Source of the DNA: Polymorphobacter sp.
GTDB lineage: Bacteria; Pseudomonadota; Alphaproteobacteria; Sphingomonadales; Sphingomonadaceae
DNA length: 64,000 nucleotides
Reading direction: 5' to 3'
Assembly (NCBI RefSeq): GCF_025362435.1
Contig: NZ_JANYGL010000105.1
Span: forward strand, 17,467-81,466
Part shown: piece by piece, positions 46,891 to 56,571 of the stretch
Position numbering within the stretch: the stretch's first letter is position 1
Layout: the number at the start of each line of letters is the position of its first letter
Program-made: the position numbers and the translations under genes
The notes under the pieces: generated by a model
What the model was told of the DNA's origin: nothing
Databases searched by the model: none
Seen by the model: the letters and a program-made list of their open reading frames with translations, nothing else

Positions 46891-47310
46891 TTAGTCTTCC
46901 ATCGCTTCCATGTTGTTCTCAGCCGGGCCGCTGTCGAGGCCCTTGGCATCGACGTCGCGATCGACGAACTCGACGACGGCCATCGGCGTCGCGTCGGAAC
47001 GGCGGATGCCTGCCTTGACGATGCGAATGTAGCCGCCGGGACGGTCGGCGTAGCGCGTCGCGATCGTGTCAAAAAGCTTGATCAGCTGGTCGTCGTCCTG
47101 CAGCCGGGCATGGGCGAGACGGCGGTTCGACAGGCCGCCAGACTTCGCCAGCGTCACCAGCTTCTCGACGTAGGGACGGATTTCGCGGGCCTTGGGCAGC
47201 GTCGTCGTGATCTGCTCGTGCTTGATCAGCGAGGCGGCCATGTTCCGGAACATGGCAAGGCGGTGGCTGGTCGTGCGACCGAGTTTGCGATGGGCATTAC
47301 CGTGACGCAT
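46891..47310 (-). CDS. rplQ: 50S ribosomal protein L17
   Basis: Large-subunit protein near the exit tunnel. [41 protein letters not shown] is the canonical L17 opening. The 139 residues include an acidic C-terminal tail ([14 protein letters not shown]) typical of alphaproteobacteria. It is separated from rpoA by a 162-base gap that contains a palindromic repeat, yet it remains the expected next gene of the alpha operon. Confidence 0.97.
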   Translation of the reverse strand: MRHGNAHRKLGRTTSHRLAMFRNMAASLIKHEQITTTLPKAREIRPYVEKLVTLAKSGGLSNRRLAHARLQDDDQLIKLFDTIATRYADRPGGYIRIVKAGIRRSDATPMAVVEFVDRDVDAKGLDSGPAENNMEAMED

Positions 47311-47389
47311 GTGTCTGTTCCTGTTCGTTCGGGAGCCGTATCAGGTACTCCGGACCAGGCGACGCGGGAGCGCGTCGCCAATTTTAAAG

Positions 47390-47465
47390 TGTCACCCCGG
47401 CGAAGGCCGGAGCCCATGGTCTCGATCGGTTGAGATCATGGGCCTGGGCCTTCGCCGGGGAGACA
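47390..47465. repeat. Full-length palindromic repeat between rpoA and rplQ
   Basis: The left arm TGTCACCCCGGCGAAGGCCGG and the mirrored right arm CCTTCGCCGGGGAGACA enclose inner arms GCCCATG/CATGGGC and a loop GATCGGTTGAGATC-like centre. It will appear in the alpha-operon mRNA as a strong hairpin and may alter rplQ expression relative to rpoA. Confidence 0.85.
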
Positions 47466-47472
47466 CGCTAGC

Positions 47473-48534
47473 TCAATATTCCTGCTCGAGCTTCTTCGCC
47501 ATCTCTTCGATGTTCTCGGGCGGCCAGCCGGGGATTTCCATGCCGAGCCGCAGGCCCATCGCCGACAGCACTTCCTTGATCTCGTTCAACGACTTGCGGC
47601 CGAAGTTCGGGGTCCGCAGCATCTCGCTCTCGGACTTCTGGACGAGGTCGCCGATGTAGATGATGTTGTCGTTCTTGAGGCAGTTCGCCGAACGCACCGA
47701 CAGCTCGAGCTCGTCGACCTTCTTGAGCAGGTAACGGTTGAGCGCGGTGGTGTCGTCGATCTCGACCGGCCCGAGCGGCATCGGCGCGCTGCCGCCGGTC
47801 GAAACCGGGTGGCCGTGCGCGGGCTCCTCGAAGTTGACGAACAGCGCAAGCTGGTCCTGGAGGATCTTCGCGGCATAGGCGAGGGCGTCCTCGGGGGTCA
47901 ACGTGCCGTCGGTTTCGACCGACATCGTCAGCTTGTCATAGTCGAGCTCCTGCCCGACGCGGGTGTTCTCGACCTTGTACGACACCTGGCGGACCGGCGA
48001 GTATAGCGCGTCGACGGGGACGAGGCCGATCGGCGCGTCGGCCGGACGATTCATCGACGCCGGGACATAGCCCTTACCGGCCTCGACGGTGAGTTCCATG
48101 TTGAGCGTCGCGCCCTCGTCGAGGGTGCAGATCATCAGCTCGGGGTTCATCACCTCCATGTCGCCCGAAACCGTGATCTGGCCGGCGGTGACGGCACCGG
48201 GTCCGGTCGCCGTCAGATTGATCCGCTTGGGCTGATCGCCCTGCATGCGGATCGCGATCTGCTTGATATTTAGCACGATGTCGGTCACATCTTCGCGGAC
48301 GCCGGCGAGCGACGAGAACTCGTGGAGCACGCCGTCCATCTTGATCGCGGTGACCGCCGCGCCCTGGAGTGACGACAGCAAGACGCGACGCAGGGCGTTG
48401 CCCAGCGTCAGGCCGAAGCCACGCTCGAGCGGCTCGGCGACGAAGGTGCCCTTGCGGCGATGGTCGGAGCTCGGGCGGGTCTCGAGCGTGTTCGGCTTCT
48501 TGAGTTCGGTCCAGTTCTTTGCGATCACGGCCAC
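47473..48534 (-). CDS. rpoA: RNA polymerase alpha subunit
   Basis: A protein of 353 residues. The N-terminal assembly domain includes [31 protein letters not shown]. The C-terminal DNA/activator-binding domain includes [25 protein letters not shown] and [18 protein letters not shown]. Full length and intact, part of the alpha operon after rpsK, with an 87-base gap. Confidence 0.98.
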   Translation of the reverse strand: MAVIAKNWTELKKPNTLETRPSSDHRRKGTFVAEPLERGFGLTLGNALRRVLLSSLQGAAVTAIKMDGVLHEFSSLAGVREDVTDIVLNIKQIAIRMQGDQPKRINLTATGPGAVTAGQITVSGDMEVMNPELMICTLDEGATLNMELTVEAGKGYVPASMNRPADAPIGLVPVDALYSPVRQVSYKVENTRVGQELDYDKLTMSVETDGTLTPEDALAYAAKILQDQLALFVNFEEPAHGHPVSTGGSAPMPLGPVEIDDTTALNRYLLKKVDELELSVRSANCLKNDNIIYIGDLVQKSESEMLRTPNFGRKSLNEIKEVLSAMGLRLGMEIPGWPPENIEEMAKKLEQEY

Positions 48535-48621
48535 GGCTTCACCTCGGGGGCTGGGAGGCGCGTCGTCACGCTGCCTCCATCAATGGTATATCCGCCGGAC
48601 ACGTCCCCGGCGGCGGCCGCG

Positions 48622-49011
48622 TCAGACGCGGCGGCGCTTCGGCGGACGGACGCCGTTGTGCGGGATCGGGGTCACGTCGCGAATCGCGGTGATGTTGAAT
48701 CCGACCGCCTGGAGCGCGCGCAGTGCCGACTCGCGACCCGAACCGGGGCCGCGGACTTCGACTTCGAGCGTCCGGACGCCGTGCTCGGCGGCCTTCTTGC
48801 CGGCGTCCTCGGCGGCCATCTGGGCAGCGTAGGGCGTCGACTTGCGGCTGCCCTTGAAGCCCATCGTTCCGGCCGACGACCACGCAATGGCATTGCCCTG
48901 CGCATCGGTGATGGTGATCATCGTGTTGTTGAAGCTGGCGTTCACGTGGGCGACGCCGGAGGTGATGTTCTTGCGCTCACGGCGCTTGATGCGGGCTGGT
49001 TCGCGGGCCAT
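48622..49011 (-). CDS. rpsK: 30S ribosomal protein S11
   Basis: A protein of 129 residues with [22 protein letters not shown] and the C-terminal [24 protein letters not shown], both diagnostic of S11, a platform protein at the mRNA exit. It lies between rpsM and rpoA. Unlike E. coli, no rpsD (S4) gene follows. Confidence 0.98.
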   Translation of the reverse strand: MAREPARIKRRERKNITSGVAHVNASFNNTMITITDAQGNAIAWSSAGTMGFKGSRKSTPYAAQMAAEDAGKKAAEHGVRTLEVEVRGPGSGRESALRALQAVGFNITAIRDVTPIPHNGVRPPKRRRV

Positions 49012-49067
49012 CGGATTATCCTGATATTACGAAGCGAAAAGACGGACGAAAGGAAGCGGGGACGGCC

Positions 49068-49436
49068 CTACTTCTTCTTGCCGGCGATCGGCTTCGGCTT
49101 GCCCTTGCGGGTGCGCGCATTGGTGTGGGTGCGCTGGCCGCGCACGGGGAGGCCGCGACGATGGCGCAGGCCGCGATAGCAGGCGAGGTCCATCAACCGC
49201 TTGATGTTCATCGCGGTCTGGCGGCGCAGGTCGCCCTCGACGGTAATTTCCTTGTCGATCATCTCGCGGATCTGGAGGACTTCAGCGTCGGTCAGGTCCT
49301 GGACGCGGCGGTCACGCGGCATTTCCAGCTTCTCGACGATGCCGAGCGCCTTGGTCCGGCCGATGCCGTGGATATAGGTGAGCGCAATCTCGACGCGCTT
49401 GTTGGTCGGGATGTTGACGCCCGCGATACGTGCCAC
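49068..49436 (-). CDS. rpsM: 30S ribosomal protein S13
   Basis: A protein of 122 residues starting at GTG 49436 ([26 protein letters not shown]), with GGGAG upstream; the track start at 49481 is too long. The basic tail [20 protein letters not shown] contacts tRNA and the subunit bridge. First gene of the alpha operon, preceded by a structured 220-base leader after adk. Confidence 0.97.
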   Translation of the reverse strand: MARIAGVNIPTNKRVEIALTYIHGIGRTKALGIVEKLEMPRDRRVQDLTDAEVLQIREMIDKEITVEGDLRRQTAMNIKRLMDLACYRGLRHRRGLPVRGQRTHTNARTRKGKPKPIAGKKK

Positions 49437-49544
49437 AGATATTTCTCCCAAGCTCCACGGGACCGCTGGGCGCAGCCCCATCTCAAAGCACCAGTCGCAT
49501 ATGCGACCATGATAAAGGCCGCTCGCACGACCTTCAAAACAAAT

Positions 49545-49575
49545 GACCGGAGCGCCAACGGGCGTTCCGGCCTGA
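49545..49575 (-). terminator. Hairpin with T-rich tail in the adk-rpsM gap
   Basis: Read on the minus strand, GGCCGGAACGCCC-GTT-GGCGCTCCGGTC forms a stem of about ten pairs, followed by ATTTGTTTT. It has the form of an intrinsic terminator for secY-adk transcripts or an attenuator within the rpsM leader. A second small hairpin (ACTTCCG...CGGAAGT) lies just before it. Confidence 0.55.
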
Positions 49576-49598
49576 CTTCCGGGTAAACGGAAGTGGGG

Positions 49599-49627
49599 TA
49601 GCTAGGCAGCGAATCCCCATTAGTCAA
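49599..49627 (-). promoter_or_regulatory. Candidate sigma-70 promoter before rpsM
   Basis: On the minus strand, TTGACT, a 17-base spacer and TAGCTA lie upstream of the hairpins. The -35 box is strong and the -10 box weak. If real, it gives the alpha operon its own start with a long structured leader. Confidence 0.35.
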
Positions 49628-49657
49628 GAACGAACTCGCAGCCGAACCCGCGAACCG

Positions 49658-50308
49658 CTATTTTGTTCCGAGCACCGCTTCGATTGCTGCCTCGACATGC
49701 GCCATGTCGGCCATGCCGTCGACCCGGGCAACGAGTCCCCGGGCGTCGTAGTAGGGCAGGATCGGCGCGGTCTTGGCGCGGTACTCGGCCATCCGCGTCC
49801 GCACCGTCTCGGCATTGTCGTCGGGACGGCGCTTGAAGTCGTGACTGCCACAGACGTCGCAGGTGACTGCGACCTTCGGCAGCTTGTAGCGATCGTGATA
49901 GCCCTCGCCACAGACCGCGCAGGTGAAGCGCCCGGTGATGCGGTCGACGAGCGCGTCCTCCTGCACCTCGAGCTCGATGACATGATCGAGCTTGAGCCCC
50001 TTGGCCTCGAGCATCGCGTCGAGCGCCTCGGCCTGGACCTGGGTGCGCGGATAGCCGTCGAGGGTGAAGCCCGCGCGCGCATCGTCGGTGTCGAGCCGAT
50101 CGGACAGGATGCCGTTGACGATGTCGTCGGAAACCAGTTCGCCCGCCGCCATCACCGCCTTGGCCTTGAGCCCGACCGGCGTTCCGGCAGCGACCGCAGC
50201 GCGCAGCATGTCACCGGTCGAAAGCTGGACCATGTGGTGTTCGCGTTCGAGGCGGCTCGCTTGCGTGCCCTTGCCGGCACCCGGCGGCCCGAGCAGGATG
50301 ATATTCAC
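49658..50308 (-). CDS. adk: Adenylate kinase
   Basis: Interconverts ATP, AMP and ADP. The P-loop is GPPGAGKGTQA and the AMP-binding segment STGDMLRAAVAAGTP. The long lid carries a four-cysteine zinc motif (CAVCGEGYHDRY...CDVCGSHDF). The 216 residues are the long form. It follows secY by 28 bases, as in most bacteria. Confidence 0.97.
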   Translation of the reverse strand: MNIILLGPPGAGKGTQASRLEREHHMVQLSTGDMLRAAVAAGTPVGLKAKAVMAAGELVSDDIVNGILSDRLDTDDARAGFTLDGYPRTQVQAEALDAMLEAKGLKLDHVIELEVQEDALVDRITGRFTCAVCGEGYHDRYKLPKVAVTCDVCGSHDFKRRPDDNAETVRTRMAEYRAKTAPILPYYDARGLVARVDGMADMAHVEAAIEAVLGTK

Positions 50309-50336
50309 GCGGGGCGCCCCGCGGCTTGTCGGTCGG

Positions 50337-51695
50337 TCAACGGCGATTTCCCCTCAGCTTGGACTTCTTGATCAGTCCTTCGTACTGATGAGCTAGCAGA
50401 TGGCTTTGAATTTGCGCAACGGTATCCATCGTAACATTGACGATGATCAGCAGCGACGTCCCACCGAAGCTCGCCGCAATCCCGACCTTCGAGGTGAGGA
50501 ACTCGGGCAGCAGGCAGATGACTGTGAGGTATGCTGCGCCGATCACGGTGATGCGGGTCAGGACATAGTCGAGATATTCGCTGGTCCGCACGCCAGGCCG
50601 AATGCCGGGGATGAAGCCGCCATATTTCTTGAGGTTCTCGGCGGTTTCCTCGGGGTTGAACACGACCGCGGTATAGAAGAAGCTGAAGAAGATGATCCCC
50701 GCCGCGTACAACGCCATGTATACCGGCGCGCCGCGCTGAAGCTGGGTCGTTACCGTCAGCAGCCAGTCAGGGCCGTTACCGCCCTTGCCGAGAAACTGCG
50801 CGACGGTCAGCGGCATCAGCAGCAGCGACGATGCGAAGATCGGCGGGATCACACCACTCGTGTTGATCTTGAGCGGCAGGAACGAGCTGTCGCCCTGGTA
50901 CTGGCGCGATCCGACCTGTCGCTTCGGATACTGGATCAAAATCTTCCGCTGCGCCCGCTCCATCACGCAGATGAACGCGATCGTTCCGAGGCCCAAGATT
51001 GTGACCATCAAGACGAAGCCGAGCGAGATCGCCCCGGTCCGCGTCTGCTCGAACAGCTGGCCGACCGAGATCGGCAGGCGGCTGACGATGCCGGCCATGA
51101 TGATCAACGAAATGCCGTTGCCGATGCCGCGGCTGGTGATCTGCTCGCCGAGCCACATCAGGAACATCGTCCCGCCGATCAGCGTGATGACGGTCGAGAT
51201 GCGGAAGAACCAGCCCGGGTCGATGACGGCGGCGATCCCCTGCCCTGCGCCCCAGCCCTCGAGCCCGACGGCAATGCCGTAGCCCTGGATCGCGGTGAGC
51301 AGAACGGTGCCGTAGCGGGTGTATTGGTTGAGCTTCTTGCGGCCCGACTCACCCTCTTTCTTGAGGGTCATCAGCGACGGCACGAGGCTGGTCATCAGCT
51401 GGATGATGATCGACGCGGTGATGTAGGGCGTAACGCCAAGCGCGATCAGCGACATCCGCTGGAGCGCACCGCCCGAGAACATGTTGAAGAAATCGAGAAC
51501 GCCGCCCTGCGTCTTGGCGAACAGCGAGTTGAGCGCCTCGGGGTCGATCCCCGGCAGCGGCACGAACGACACCAGCCGGAACACGATCAGCGCGCCGAGG
51601 GTAAACCACAGCCGCTTCTTGAGCTCGGTCGCCTTCGAGAAGTTCGCCAGGCTGAGACTTGCGGCGAGTTGCTGCTGTTGCGCGGATGACGCCAT
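50337..51695 (-). CDS. secY: Protein translocase channel subunit SecY
   Basis: A protein of 452 residues with ten membrane spans forming the Sec channel. Recognisable segments are VPLPGIDPEALNSLF, GVTPYITASIIIQLM, GNGISLIIMAGIVSRLP and the C-terminal YLTVICLLPEFLTSK. The start is ATG 51695 (MASSAQQQQLAASLSLANF); the track's upstream M is not needed. It follows rplO with a repeat-containing gap of 170 bases. Confidence 0.97.
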   Translation of the reverse strand: MASSAQQQQLAASLSLANFSKATELKKRLWFTLGALIVFRLVSFVPLPGIDPEALNSLFAKTQGGVLDFFNMFSGGALQRMSLIALGVTPYITASIIIQLMTSLVPSLMTLKKEGESGRKKLNQYTRYGTVLLTAIQGYGIAVGLEGWGAGQGIAAVIDPGWFFRISTVITLIGGTMFLMWLGEQITSRGIGNGISLIIMAGIVSRLPISVGQLFEQTRTGAISLGFVLMVTILGLGTIAFICVMERAQRKILIQYPKRQVGSRQYQGDSSFLPLKINTSGVIPPIFASSLLLMPLTVAQFLGKGGNGPDWLLTVTTQLQRGAPVYMALYAAGIIFFSFFYTAVVFNPEETAENLKKYGGFIPGIRPGVRTSEYLDYVLTRITVIGAAYLTVICLLPEFLTSKVGIAASFGGTSLLIIVNVTMDTVAQIQSHLLAHQYEGLIKKSKLRGNRR

Positions 51696-51783
51696 CGGTA
51701 TTCCCAACTGTCGGCGACCCCCCGGGGCCAACCCTATGCGCTGCCTAGATAGGGAGTGGCGGGCGCGTCACCAACCACAAAAC

Positions 51784-51857
51784 TGTCATCCCGGCGGAGG
51801 CCGGGACCCATGAACTCAAACTGCGGAGATCATGGGTCCGGCTTTCGCCGGGATGAA
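51784..51857. repeat. Full-length palindromic repeat between rplO and secY
   Basis: Outer arms TGTCATCCCGGCGGAGGCCGG and CCGGCTTTCGCCGGGATGA, inner arms GACCCATGA and TCATGGGTC. It is placed inside the spc operon, between two co-oriented essential genes. Confidence 0.87.
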
Positions 51858-51865
51858 AGGTCAAG

Positions 51866-52396
51866 TCAGGCCTTGGCCTTCGCGGCGCGCGTAGCGGCGC
51901 GGGCCGCCTTGGCGGCGTCGGCGTTGATCACGTCCTTGACCACCGGCAGTTCGACCGTGCCGCCAGCCGCTTCGACGGCCGCCTTGGCAGCGGCGCTGGC
52001 GCCGGCGACCTTGAGGTTGAGCACGGCGGTAAGCACGCCCTTGCCGAGCAGGCGGATGCCTTCGCGGGCGTGGCTGATGACGCCCGCCTCGACGAGTGCG
52101 GCACCGTCAAGCGTCGCGCCGGCAACGATCTTGCCGTCGTCGATCGCCTTCTGCAGCGTGCCGAGGTTGATCTCGGCCATGTACTTGCGGAAGATGTTGT
52201 TGAAGCCGCGCTTCGGGATACGCATGTGGAGCGGCATCTGCCCGCCCTCGAAGCCCTTGATCGCGACACCCGAGCGCGACTTCTGGCCCTTCTGTCCACG
52301 ACCGGCAGTCTTGCCGACGCCCGAGCCGATACCACGGCCGACGCGAACGCGCTTCTTGCGCGCGCCGTCATTATCTCGAAGATCGTTCAGTTTCAT
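51866..52396 (-). CDS. rplO: 50S ribosomal protein L15
   Basis: A protein of 176 residues with [43 protein letters not shown]-type opening ([18 protein letters not shown] is diagnostic). The C-terminal Ala/Lys-rich tail ([14 protein letters not shown]) is longer than in E. coli. Flanked on both sides by palindromic repeats. Confidence 0.97.
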   Translation of the reverse strand: MKLNDLRDNDGARKKRVRVGRGIGSGVGKTAGRGQKGQKSRSGVAIKGFEGGQMPLHMRIPKRGFNNIFRKYMAEINLGTLQKAIDDGKIVAGATLDGAALVEAGVISHAREGIRLLGKGVLTAVLNLKVAGASAAAKAAVEAAGGTVELPVVKDVINADAAKAARAATRAAKAKA

Positions 52397-52436
52397 GGTG
52401 CACTCGCTTTCGCTTTAGTCGCGCATTGATGGAAAG

Positions 52437-52508
52437 TTCGCCCCGCTAAAGCGGAGACCCAAGGCCACTGAAGATAGCGTCCTTGGGTCCCGTTTCGCGG
52501 AGATGATC
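52437..52508. repeat. Diverged palindromic repeat between rpmD and rplO
   Basis: TTCGCCCCGCTAAAGCGGAGACCCAAGG and its mirrored partner CCTTGGGTCCCGTTTCGCGGAGATGA show the same plan (outer arm, inner GACCCAAGG arm, central loop) with more mismatches than other copies. Confidence 0.75.
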
Positions 52509-52519
52509 TAATCGGAGGC

Positions 52520-52699
52520 TTATTCGCCCTCGACCTTTACGAGATGCGCCACCTTCTTGATCATGCCACGAACCGAGGGAGTATCCTCGAGCTCGCGGCT
52601 GCGGTGCATCTTGTTGAGGCCGAGACCGATCAGCGTCGCCTGCTGGTCGGGCTGGCGGCGGATGTGCGATCCGACCTGGGTAATCTTGACAGTCGCCAT
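52520..52699 (-). CDS. rpmD: 50S ribosomal protein L30
   Basis: A protein of 59 residues, [31 protein letters not shown], with the usual L30 length. ATG 52699 is preferred over 52705 because AAGGAAG is seven bases upstream. Between rpsE and rplO in the spc operon. Confidence 0.95.
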   Translation of the reverse strand: MATVKITQVGSHIRRQPDQQATLIGLGLNKMHRSRELEDTPSVRGMIKKVAHLVKVEGE

Positions 52700-52711
52700 C
52701 GTCATTCTTCC

Positions 52712-53425
52712 TTACGCGACCGCAGCTTCGGCGTCGGCTTCAACGACCCGGCTCGACGCGTCACCGCGGCGTGCCATCAGGTCGGCGATCTTCTTGCCGC
52801 GACGCTGCGCGACCGACTTCGGGCTGGTCTGCTCGCCAAGCGACGCAAAGGTCGCACGGATCATGTTGTACGGATTGTTGGTCCCGACCGACTTGGTCAC
52901 GACGTCCGCGACGCCGAGCGCCTCGAACACCGCACGCATCGGCCCGCCGGCGATGATGCCGGTTCCCTGCGTCGCCGAGCGGACATAGACCTTGCCCGCA
53001 CCGAAATGGCCGTAGCCGTCGTGGTGGAGCGTGCGACCGTCGCGCAGCGGAACGCGGATCATCGCCTTCTTCGCTGCAGCGGTGCCCTTGGCGATCGCCT
53101 CGGGAACTTCGCGCGCCTTGCCATGACCGAAGCCGACGCGACCCTTGCCGTCGCCGACGACGACGAGCGCGGCGAAGCCGAAGCGCTTACCGCCCTTGAC
53201 CGTCTTCGAGACGCGGTTGATGTGGACCAGCTTCTCGATCAGCTCCTCGCCGCCGTCACCGGTCGGGCCGCCACGGCCGCCACGGTTGTTGCGATCGTTG
53301 TTGCCGCGATTGCCGCCGGGGCCGCCACGGTTGTTGCCGCCGGGACCGCTGCGATTGCCGCCGGGTCCGCCGCGTCCGCCACCGGGACCACCGCCGCCGG
53401 GACCGCTACGAGGTTCCATGCCCAT
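52712..53425 (-). CDS. rpsE: 30S ribosomal protein S5 with Gly/Arg/Asn-rich N-terminal extension
   Basis: A protein of 237 residues against about 166 in E. coli. The core begins near residue 58 ([20 protein letters not shown]) and carries all S5 landmarks, such as [17 protein letters not shown] and [19 protein letters not shown]. Residues 1-57 form a low-complexity tract of GPGG, GNNRGG and GGRGG units. This RGG-like tail is likely disordered and exposed near the mRNA entry site. ATG 53425 has GGAG upstream. Confidence 0.96.
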   Translation of the reverse strand: MGMEPRSGPGGGGPGGGRGGPGGNRSGPGGNNRGGPGGNRGNNDRNNRGGRGGPTGDGGEELIEKLVHINRVSKTVKGGKRFGFAALVVVGDGKGRVGFGHGKAREVPEAIAKGTAAAKKAMIRVPLRDGRTLHHDGYGHFGAGKVYVRSATQGTGIIAGGPMRAVFEALGVADVVTKSVGTNNPYNMIRATFASLGEQTSPKSVAQRRGKKIADLMARRGDASSRVVEADAEAAVA

Positions 53426-53428
53426 GTC

Positions 53429-53785
53429 TTAAAACTCCAGTCCGGCTTCGCGGGCGCCCTCGGCGAGCGCACGGACGCGGCCGTGGAAAAGGAAACCGCC
53501 GCGATCGAACACGACGGTGGTGACGCCGGCCGCCTTGCTGCGCTCGGCGAGGCGCTTGCCGACATCGGCAGCAGCCGTCGTCGTTGCGCCGGTGACGTCG
53601 CGAACGTTCTTCTCGAGCGTCGAGGCGGCAGCGATCGTGATCCCCTGCGCATCGTCGATGACCTGCGCATAGATGTGCTGCGACGAGCGGTGGATCGACA
53701 AGCGCGGGCGCTCGCCGCCCTTGGCGCGAAGTGCGGTACGGACGCGGCGACGCCGCTTCTCGAAGAGGGAGAGACCCTTGCTCAT
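53429..53785 (-). CDS. rplR: 50S ribosomal protein L18
   Basis: A 5S-rRNA-binding protein of 118 residues. [23 protein letters not shown] and the C-terminal [19 protein letters not shown] identify L18. Its ATG overlaps the rplF stop by one base. Confidence 0.97.
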   Translation of the reverse strand: MSKGLSLFEKRRRRVRTALRAKGGERPRLSIHRSSQHIYAQVIDDAQGITIAAASTLEKNVRDVTGATTTAAADVGKRLAERSKAAGVTTVVFDRGGFLFHGRVRALAEGAREAGLEF

Positions 53786-54318
53786 TACTTCTTCTTCCCT
53801 TCCTTGCGGAAGATATACTCGCCGCGATACTTGATGCCCTTGCCCTTATAGGGTTCCGGCTTGCGCCAGCGGCGGATCTCGGCAGCGACCTGGCCGACCT
53901 TCTGCTTGTCGGCACCGGTGATCTCGACCGTCGTCTGGTCGGGCGTCTTGATCGCGATACCCTCGGGGATCGGATAGTCGACGTCGTGGCTGTAGCCGAG
54001 CTGAAGCTTGAGGTTCGAGCCCTGGACGCTGGCACGGTAGCCGACGCCGGTGATCTCGAGCACCTTGGTAAAGCCCGCGGAAACGCCGACCACGAGGTTC
54101 GACACCAGGGTCCGCTGCATGCCCCAATAGGCGCGCGCCTGCTTGCTATCGTTCGCCGGCTGGACGCTGATCGCGTCGCCCTCGACCGCATAAGCGATGT
54201 CGGGGACCATCGACAGTGTCAGCAGGCCCTTGGGGCCCTTGACGCTGAGCGTCGCTCCCTCGATCGTCGCAGTCACACCGGCTGGAACCGGGACCGCCCT
54301 CTTGCCAATCCGTGACAT
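53785..54318 (-). CDS. rplF: 50S ribosomal protein L6
   Basis: A protein of 177 residues, [31 protein letters not shown], with the C-terminal [25 protein letters not shown], both L6 signatures. Two-domain protein near the sarcin-ricin loop. Two bases after rpsH. Confidence 0.98.
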   Translation of the reverse strand: MSRIGKRAVPVPAGVTATIEGATLSVKGPKGLLTLSMVPDIAYAVEGDAISVQPANDSKQARAYWGMQRTLVSNLVVGVSAGFTKVLEITGVGYRASVQGSNLKLQLGYSHDVDYPIPEGIAIKTPDQTTVEITGADKQKVGQVAAEIRRWRKPEPYKGKGIKYRGEYIFRKEGKKK

Positions 54319-54320
54319 CG

Positions 54321-54719
54321 TTAGAATACCTGACAGAGAACTTCGCCGCCGACATTCTGCTCGCGCGCTTCCGCGTCGGACAGAACACCCTTGGGCGTCG
54401 AAACGATGACGATACCGAGACCGTTACGGACGCGCGGCAAATCCTGCGCCCCCGAATAGACCCGGCGACCCGGCTTCGAGACGCGAGCGACGTGCTGAAT
54501 CGCCGGCTGGCCTTCGAAATACTTCAGGTCGATGCGGAGCGCAGCGGCGGGGCCGGTGTCGGCGGCGTCGCTGTAGCCGCGAATATAGCCTTCGCGCTGG
54601 AGCACGTCGAGAACGCGGGCACGCAGCTTCGACGCCGGCGTCAGGACGGAATCCTTGCGCGCCTGCTGGCCGTTGCGGATGCGGGTGAGCATGTCACCCA
54701 GCGGATCGGTCATCGACAT
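54321..54719 (-). CDS. rpsH: 30S ribosomal protein S8
   Basis: A protein of 132 residues. [17 protein letters not shown] at the start and [20 protein letters not shown] near the end are conserved S8 segments. In E. coli S8 represses the spc operon at the rplX-rplE region; the same gene order here makes that plausible but no target stem was verified. Confidence 0.97.
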   Translation of the reverse strand: MSMTDPLGDMLTRIRNGQQARKDSVLTPASKLRARVLDVLQREGYIRGYSDAADTGPAAALRIDLKYFEGQPAIQHVARVSKPGRRVYSGAQDLPRVRNGLGIVIVSTPKGVLSDAEAREQNVGGEVLCQVF

Positions 54720-54723
54720 AGCG

Positions 54724-55029
54724 TTACCAGCTCGACTTGGTCAGGCCGGGGATCAGGCCCTTGTTGCCCAGTTCCCGCAGCATGATCCGCGACAGTTTGA
54801 ACTTGCGATAGACCGAGCGGCTACGCCCGGTCAGCTCGCAACGGTTACGAACACGACAAGGGGTCGCGTTGCGCGGCAGCTCGGACATCTTGAGGCGGGC
54901 CATCAGGCGCTCACCCTCGTCCTTGGTCTCGTCGAGGGCAATCGCCTTCAGCGCCGCGAACTTGGGAGCATACTTCTTGACCAGCGCCTTGCGGTGCTCG
55001 TTCTTGTTCACCGAACTCTTCTTGGCCAT
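54724..55029 (-). CDS. rpsN: 30S ribosomal protein S14 (zinc-independent type)
   Basis: A protein of 101 residues in the long, zinc-free S14 class: the CxxC pairs of the zinc ribbon are absent, and the conserved [21 protein letters not shown] is present. It ends [11 protein letters not shown]. Between rplE and rpsH. Confidence 0.97.
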   Translation of the reverse strand: MAKKSSVNKNEHRKALVKKYAPKFAALKAIALDETKDEGERLMARLKMSELPRNATPCRVRNRCELTGRSRSVYRKFKLSRIMLRELGNKGLIPGLTKSSW

Positions 55030-55031
55030 GC

Positions 55032-55613
55032 TTAAGCTGCCTTCTTCGCGTCGACCATGCCGGTGAACGGCAGGCCGAAAGCAAACAACAACGCCCGCGC
55101 CTCGTCGTCCGACTTGGCGGTCGTGGTGATGATGACGTCCATTCCGCGGACCTTGCCGATCCGGTCATAGTTGATCTCGGGGAACACGATCTGCTCCTTG
55201 AGACCCATCGCGTAGTTGCCGCGACCGTCGAACGACTTCGGGTTCAGCCCGCGAAAGTCGCGGACGCGCGGCAGCGCGATCGTGACGAGGCGGTCGAGGA
55301 ACTCGTACATCTTCTCGCGACGCAAGGTCACCTTGCAGCCGATCGGCATGCCTTCGCGCAGCTTGAACACCGCGACCGACTTCTTCGCCTTGCAGATCAC
55401 CGGCCTCTGGCCAGCGATCAGCGCCATTTCGGCAGCGGCGGCGTCGACCAGCTTCTTGTCCTGGGTGGCGTCGCCGACACCCATGTTGATAACGATCTTG
55501 TCGATCTTGGGAACCTGCATGAGGTTCTTGTAGCCGAACTGCTCGCTCATCTGGCCGCGGATCTTGTCCACGTACAGCTGCTGCATCCGGGTCAGGTTTG
55601 CCGCGTCAGCCAT
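55032..55613 (-). CDS. rplE: 50S ribosomal protein L5
   Basis: A 5S-rRNA-associated protein of 193 residues. ATG 55613 ([20 protein letters not shown]) has GGGAGAG upstream; the track's 242-residue version reads through rplX. Landmarks: [19 protein letters not shown] and [19 protein letters not shown]. It overlaps rplX by eight bases. Confidence 0.97.
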   Translation of the reverse strand: MADAANLTRMQQLYVDKIRGQMSEQFGYKNLMQVPKIDKIVINMGVGDATQDKKLVDAAAAEMALIAGQRPVICKAKKSVAVFKLREGMPIGCKVTLRREKMYEFLDRLVTIALPRVRDFRGLNPKSFDGRGNYAMGLKEQIVFPEINYDRIGKVRGMDVIITTTAKSDDEARALLFAFGLPFTGMVDAKKAA

Positions 55614-55929
55614 CGATCGTCTCTCCCGACCGCTTGGCGATACGCACCTTGCGACCATCTTCCAGTATCTTGAAGCCGACGCGCGTCGGCTTGCCCGTCT
55701 TCGGGTCCTCGATCGCGACCTTCGACACGAACATCGGCGCTTCGATGCGCTCGAGGCCACCCTGCGGGTTGGCCTGGCTCGCCTTCTTGTGGCGCGTCAT
55801 CATGTTGATGCCGCCGACGATGACCTTGCCTTCCTTCGGCATGGCCTTGGTGACTTCACCGTGCTTGCCCTTGTCCTTGCCGGACAGGACGACGACCTTG
55901 TCGCCCTTCTTGATCTTGGCGGCGCTCAT
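55606..55929 (-). CDS. rplX: 50S ribosomal protein L24
   Basis: A protein of 107 residues with a KOW motif at the N-terminus ([22 protein letters not shown]) and the L24 segment [20 protein letters not shown]. Its ATG overlaps the rplN stop by one base. Confidence 0.97.
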   Translation of the reverse strand: MSAAKIKKGDKVVVLSGKDKGKHGEVTKAMPKEGKVIVGGINMMTRHKKASQANPQGGLERIEAPMFVSKVAIEDPKTGKPTRVGFKILEDGRKVRIAKRSGETIDG

Positions 55930-56297
55930 TACAGCACCTCCGGCGCAAGGCTGATGATCTTCATGTGGCCCGACGCGCGCAGTTCGCGCACCACCGGCCC
56001 GAAGATACGGGTGCCGATCGGCTCCTCGTTCTTGTTGATCAGGACCGCGGCGTTACCGTCGAAGCGGATCACTGAGCCGTCCGAGCGCCGGATATCCTTC
56101 GCCGTGCGAACGACGACGGCGCGATGGACATCGCCCTTCTTGACCTTGCCCTTCGGCGCGGCTTCCTTGATCGAGACGACGATGACGTCACCCACGCCGG
56201 CGAACCGACGCTTCGAGCCACCGAGCACCTTGATGCACATCACCCGCTTGGCACCGCTATTGTCGGCGACGTCGAGGTTCGTCTGCATCTGGATCAT
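55929..56297 (-). CDS. rplN: 50S ribosomal protein L14
   Basis: A protein of 122 residues, [31 protein letters not shown], an almost invariant opening, ending [18 protein letters not shown]. First gene of the spc set, 37 bases after rpsQ. Confidence 0.98.
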   Translation of the reverse strand: MIQMQTNLDVADNSGAKRVMCIKVLGGSKRRFAGVGDVIVVSIKEAAPKGKVKKGDVHRAVVVRTAKDIRRSDGSVIRFDGNAAVLINKNEEPIGTRIFGPVVRELRASGHMKIISLAPEVL

Positions 56298-56334
56298 TAG
56301 TTCGATCCTTCTTTCTTGTTACGGAAGGTCGTCA

Positions 56335-56571
56335 TCAGCCGACCTTCTCCATGACCTTGAACGTCTTCAGCTTGGACATCGGGGCGCACTCCTGGATGCG
56401 GACCTCGTCGCCTTCCTTGATGACGTTGCCCTCGTCGTGGGCGTGATACTTCTTCGAGCGGCGCATGATCTTCCCGTAGACCGGGTGGGTGATCTTGCGC
56501 TCGATGAGCACGATGACGGTCTTGTCGCCCTTGTCGGAAACGACTTTGCCCTGGAGGATACGCTTCGGCAT
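56335..56571 (-). CDS. rpsQ: 30S ribosomal protein S17
   Basis: A protein of 78 residues, [47 protein letters not shown], typical S17. ATG 56571 overlaps the rpmC stop (TGATG); the long track ORF is a read-through of upstream frames. Confidence 0.97.
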   Translation of the reverse strand: MPKRILQGKVVSDKGDKTVIVLIERKITHPVYGKIMRRSKKYHAHDEGNVIKEGDEVRIQECAPMSKLKTFKVMEKVG

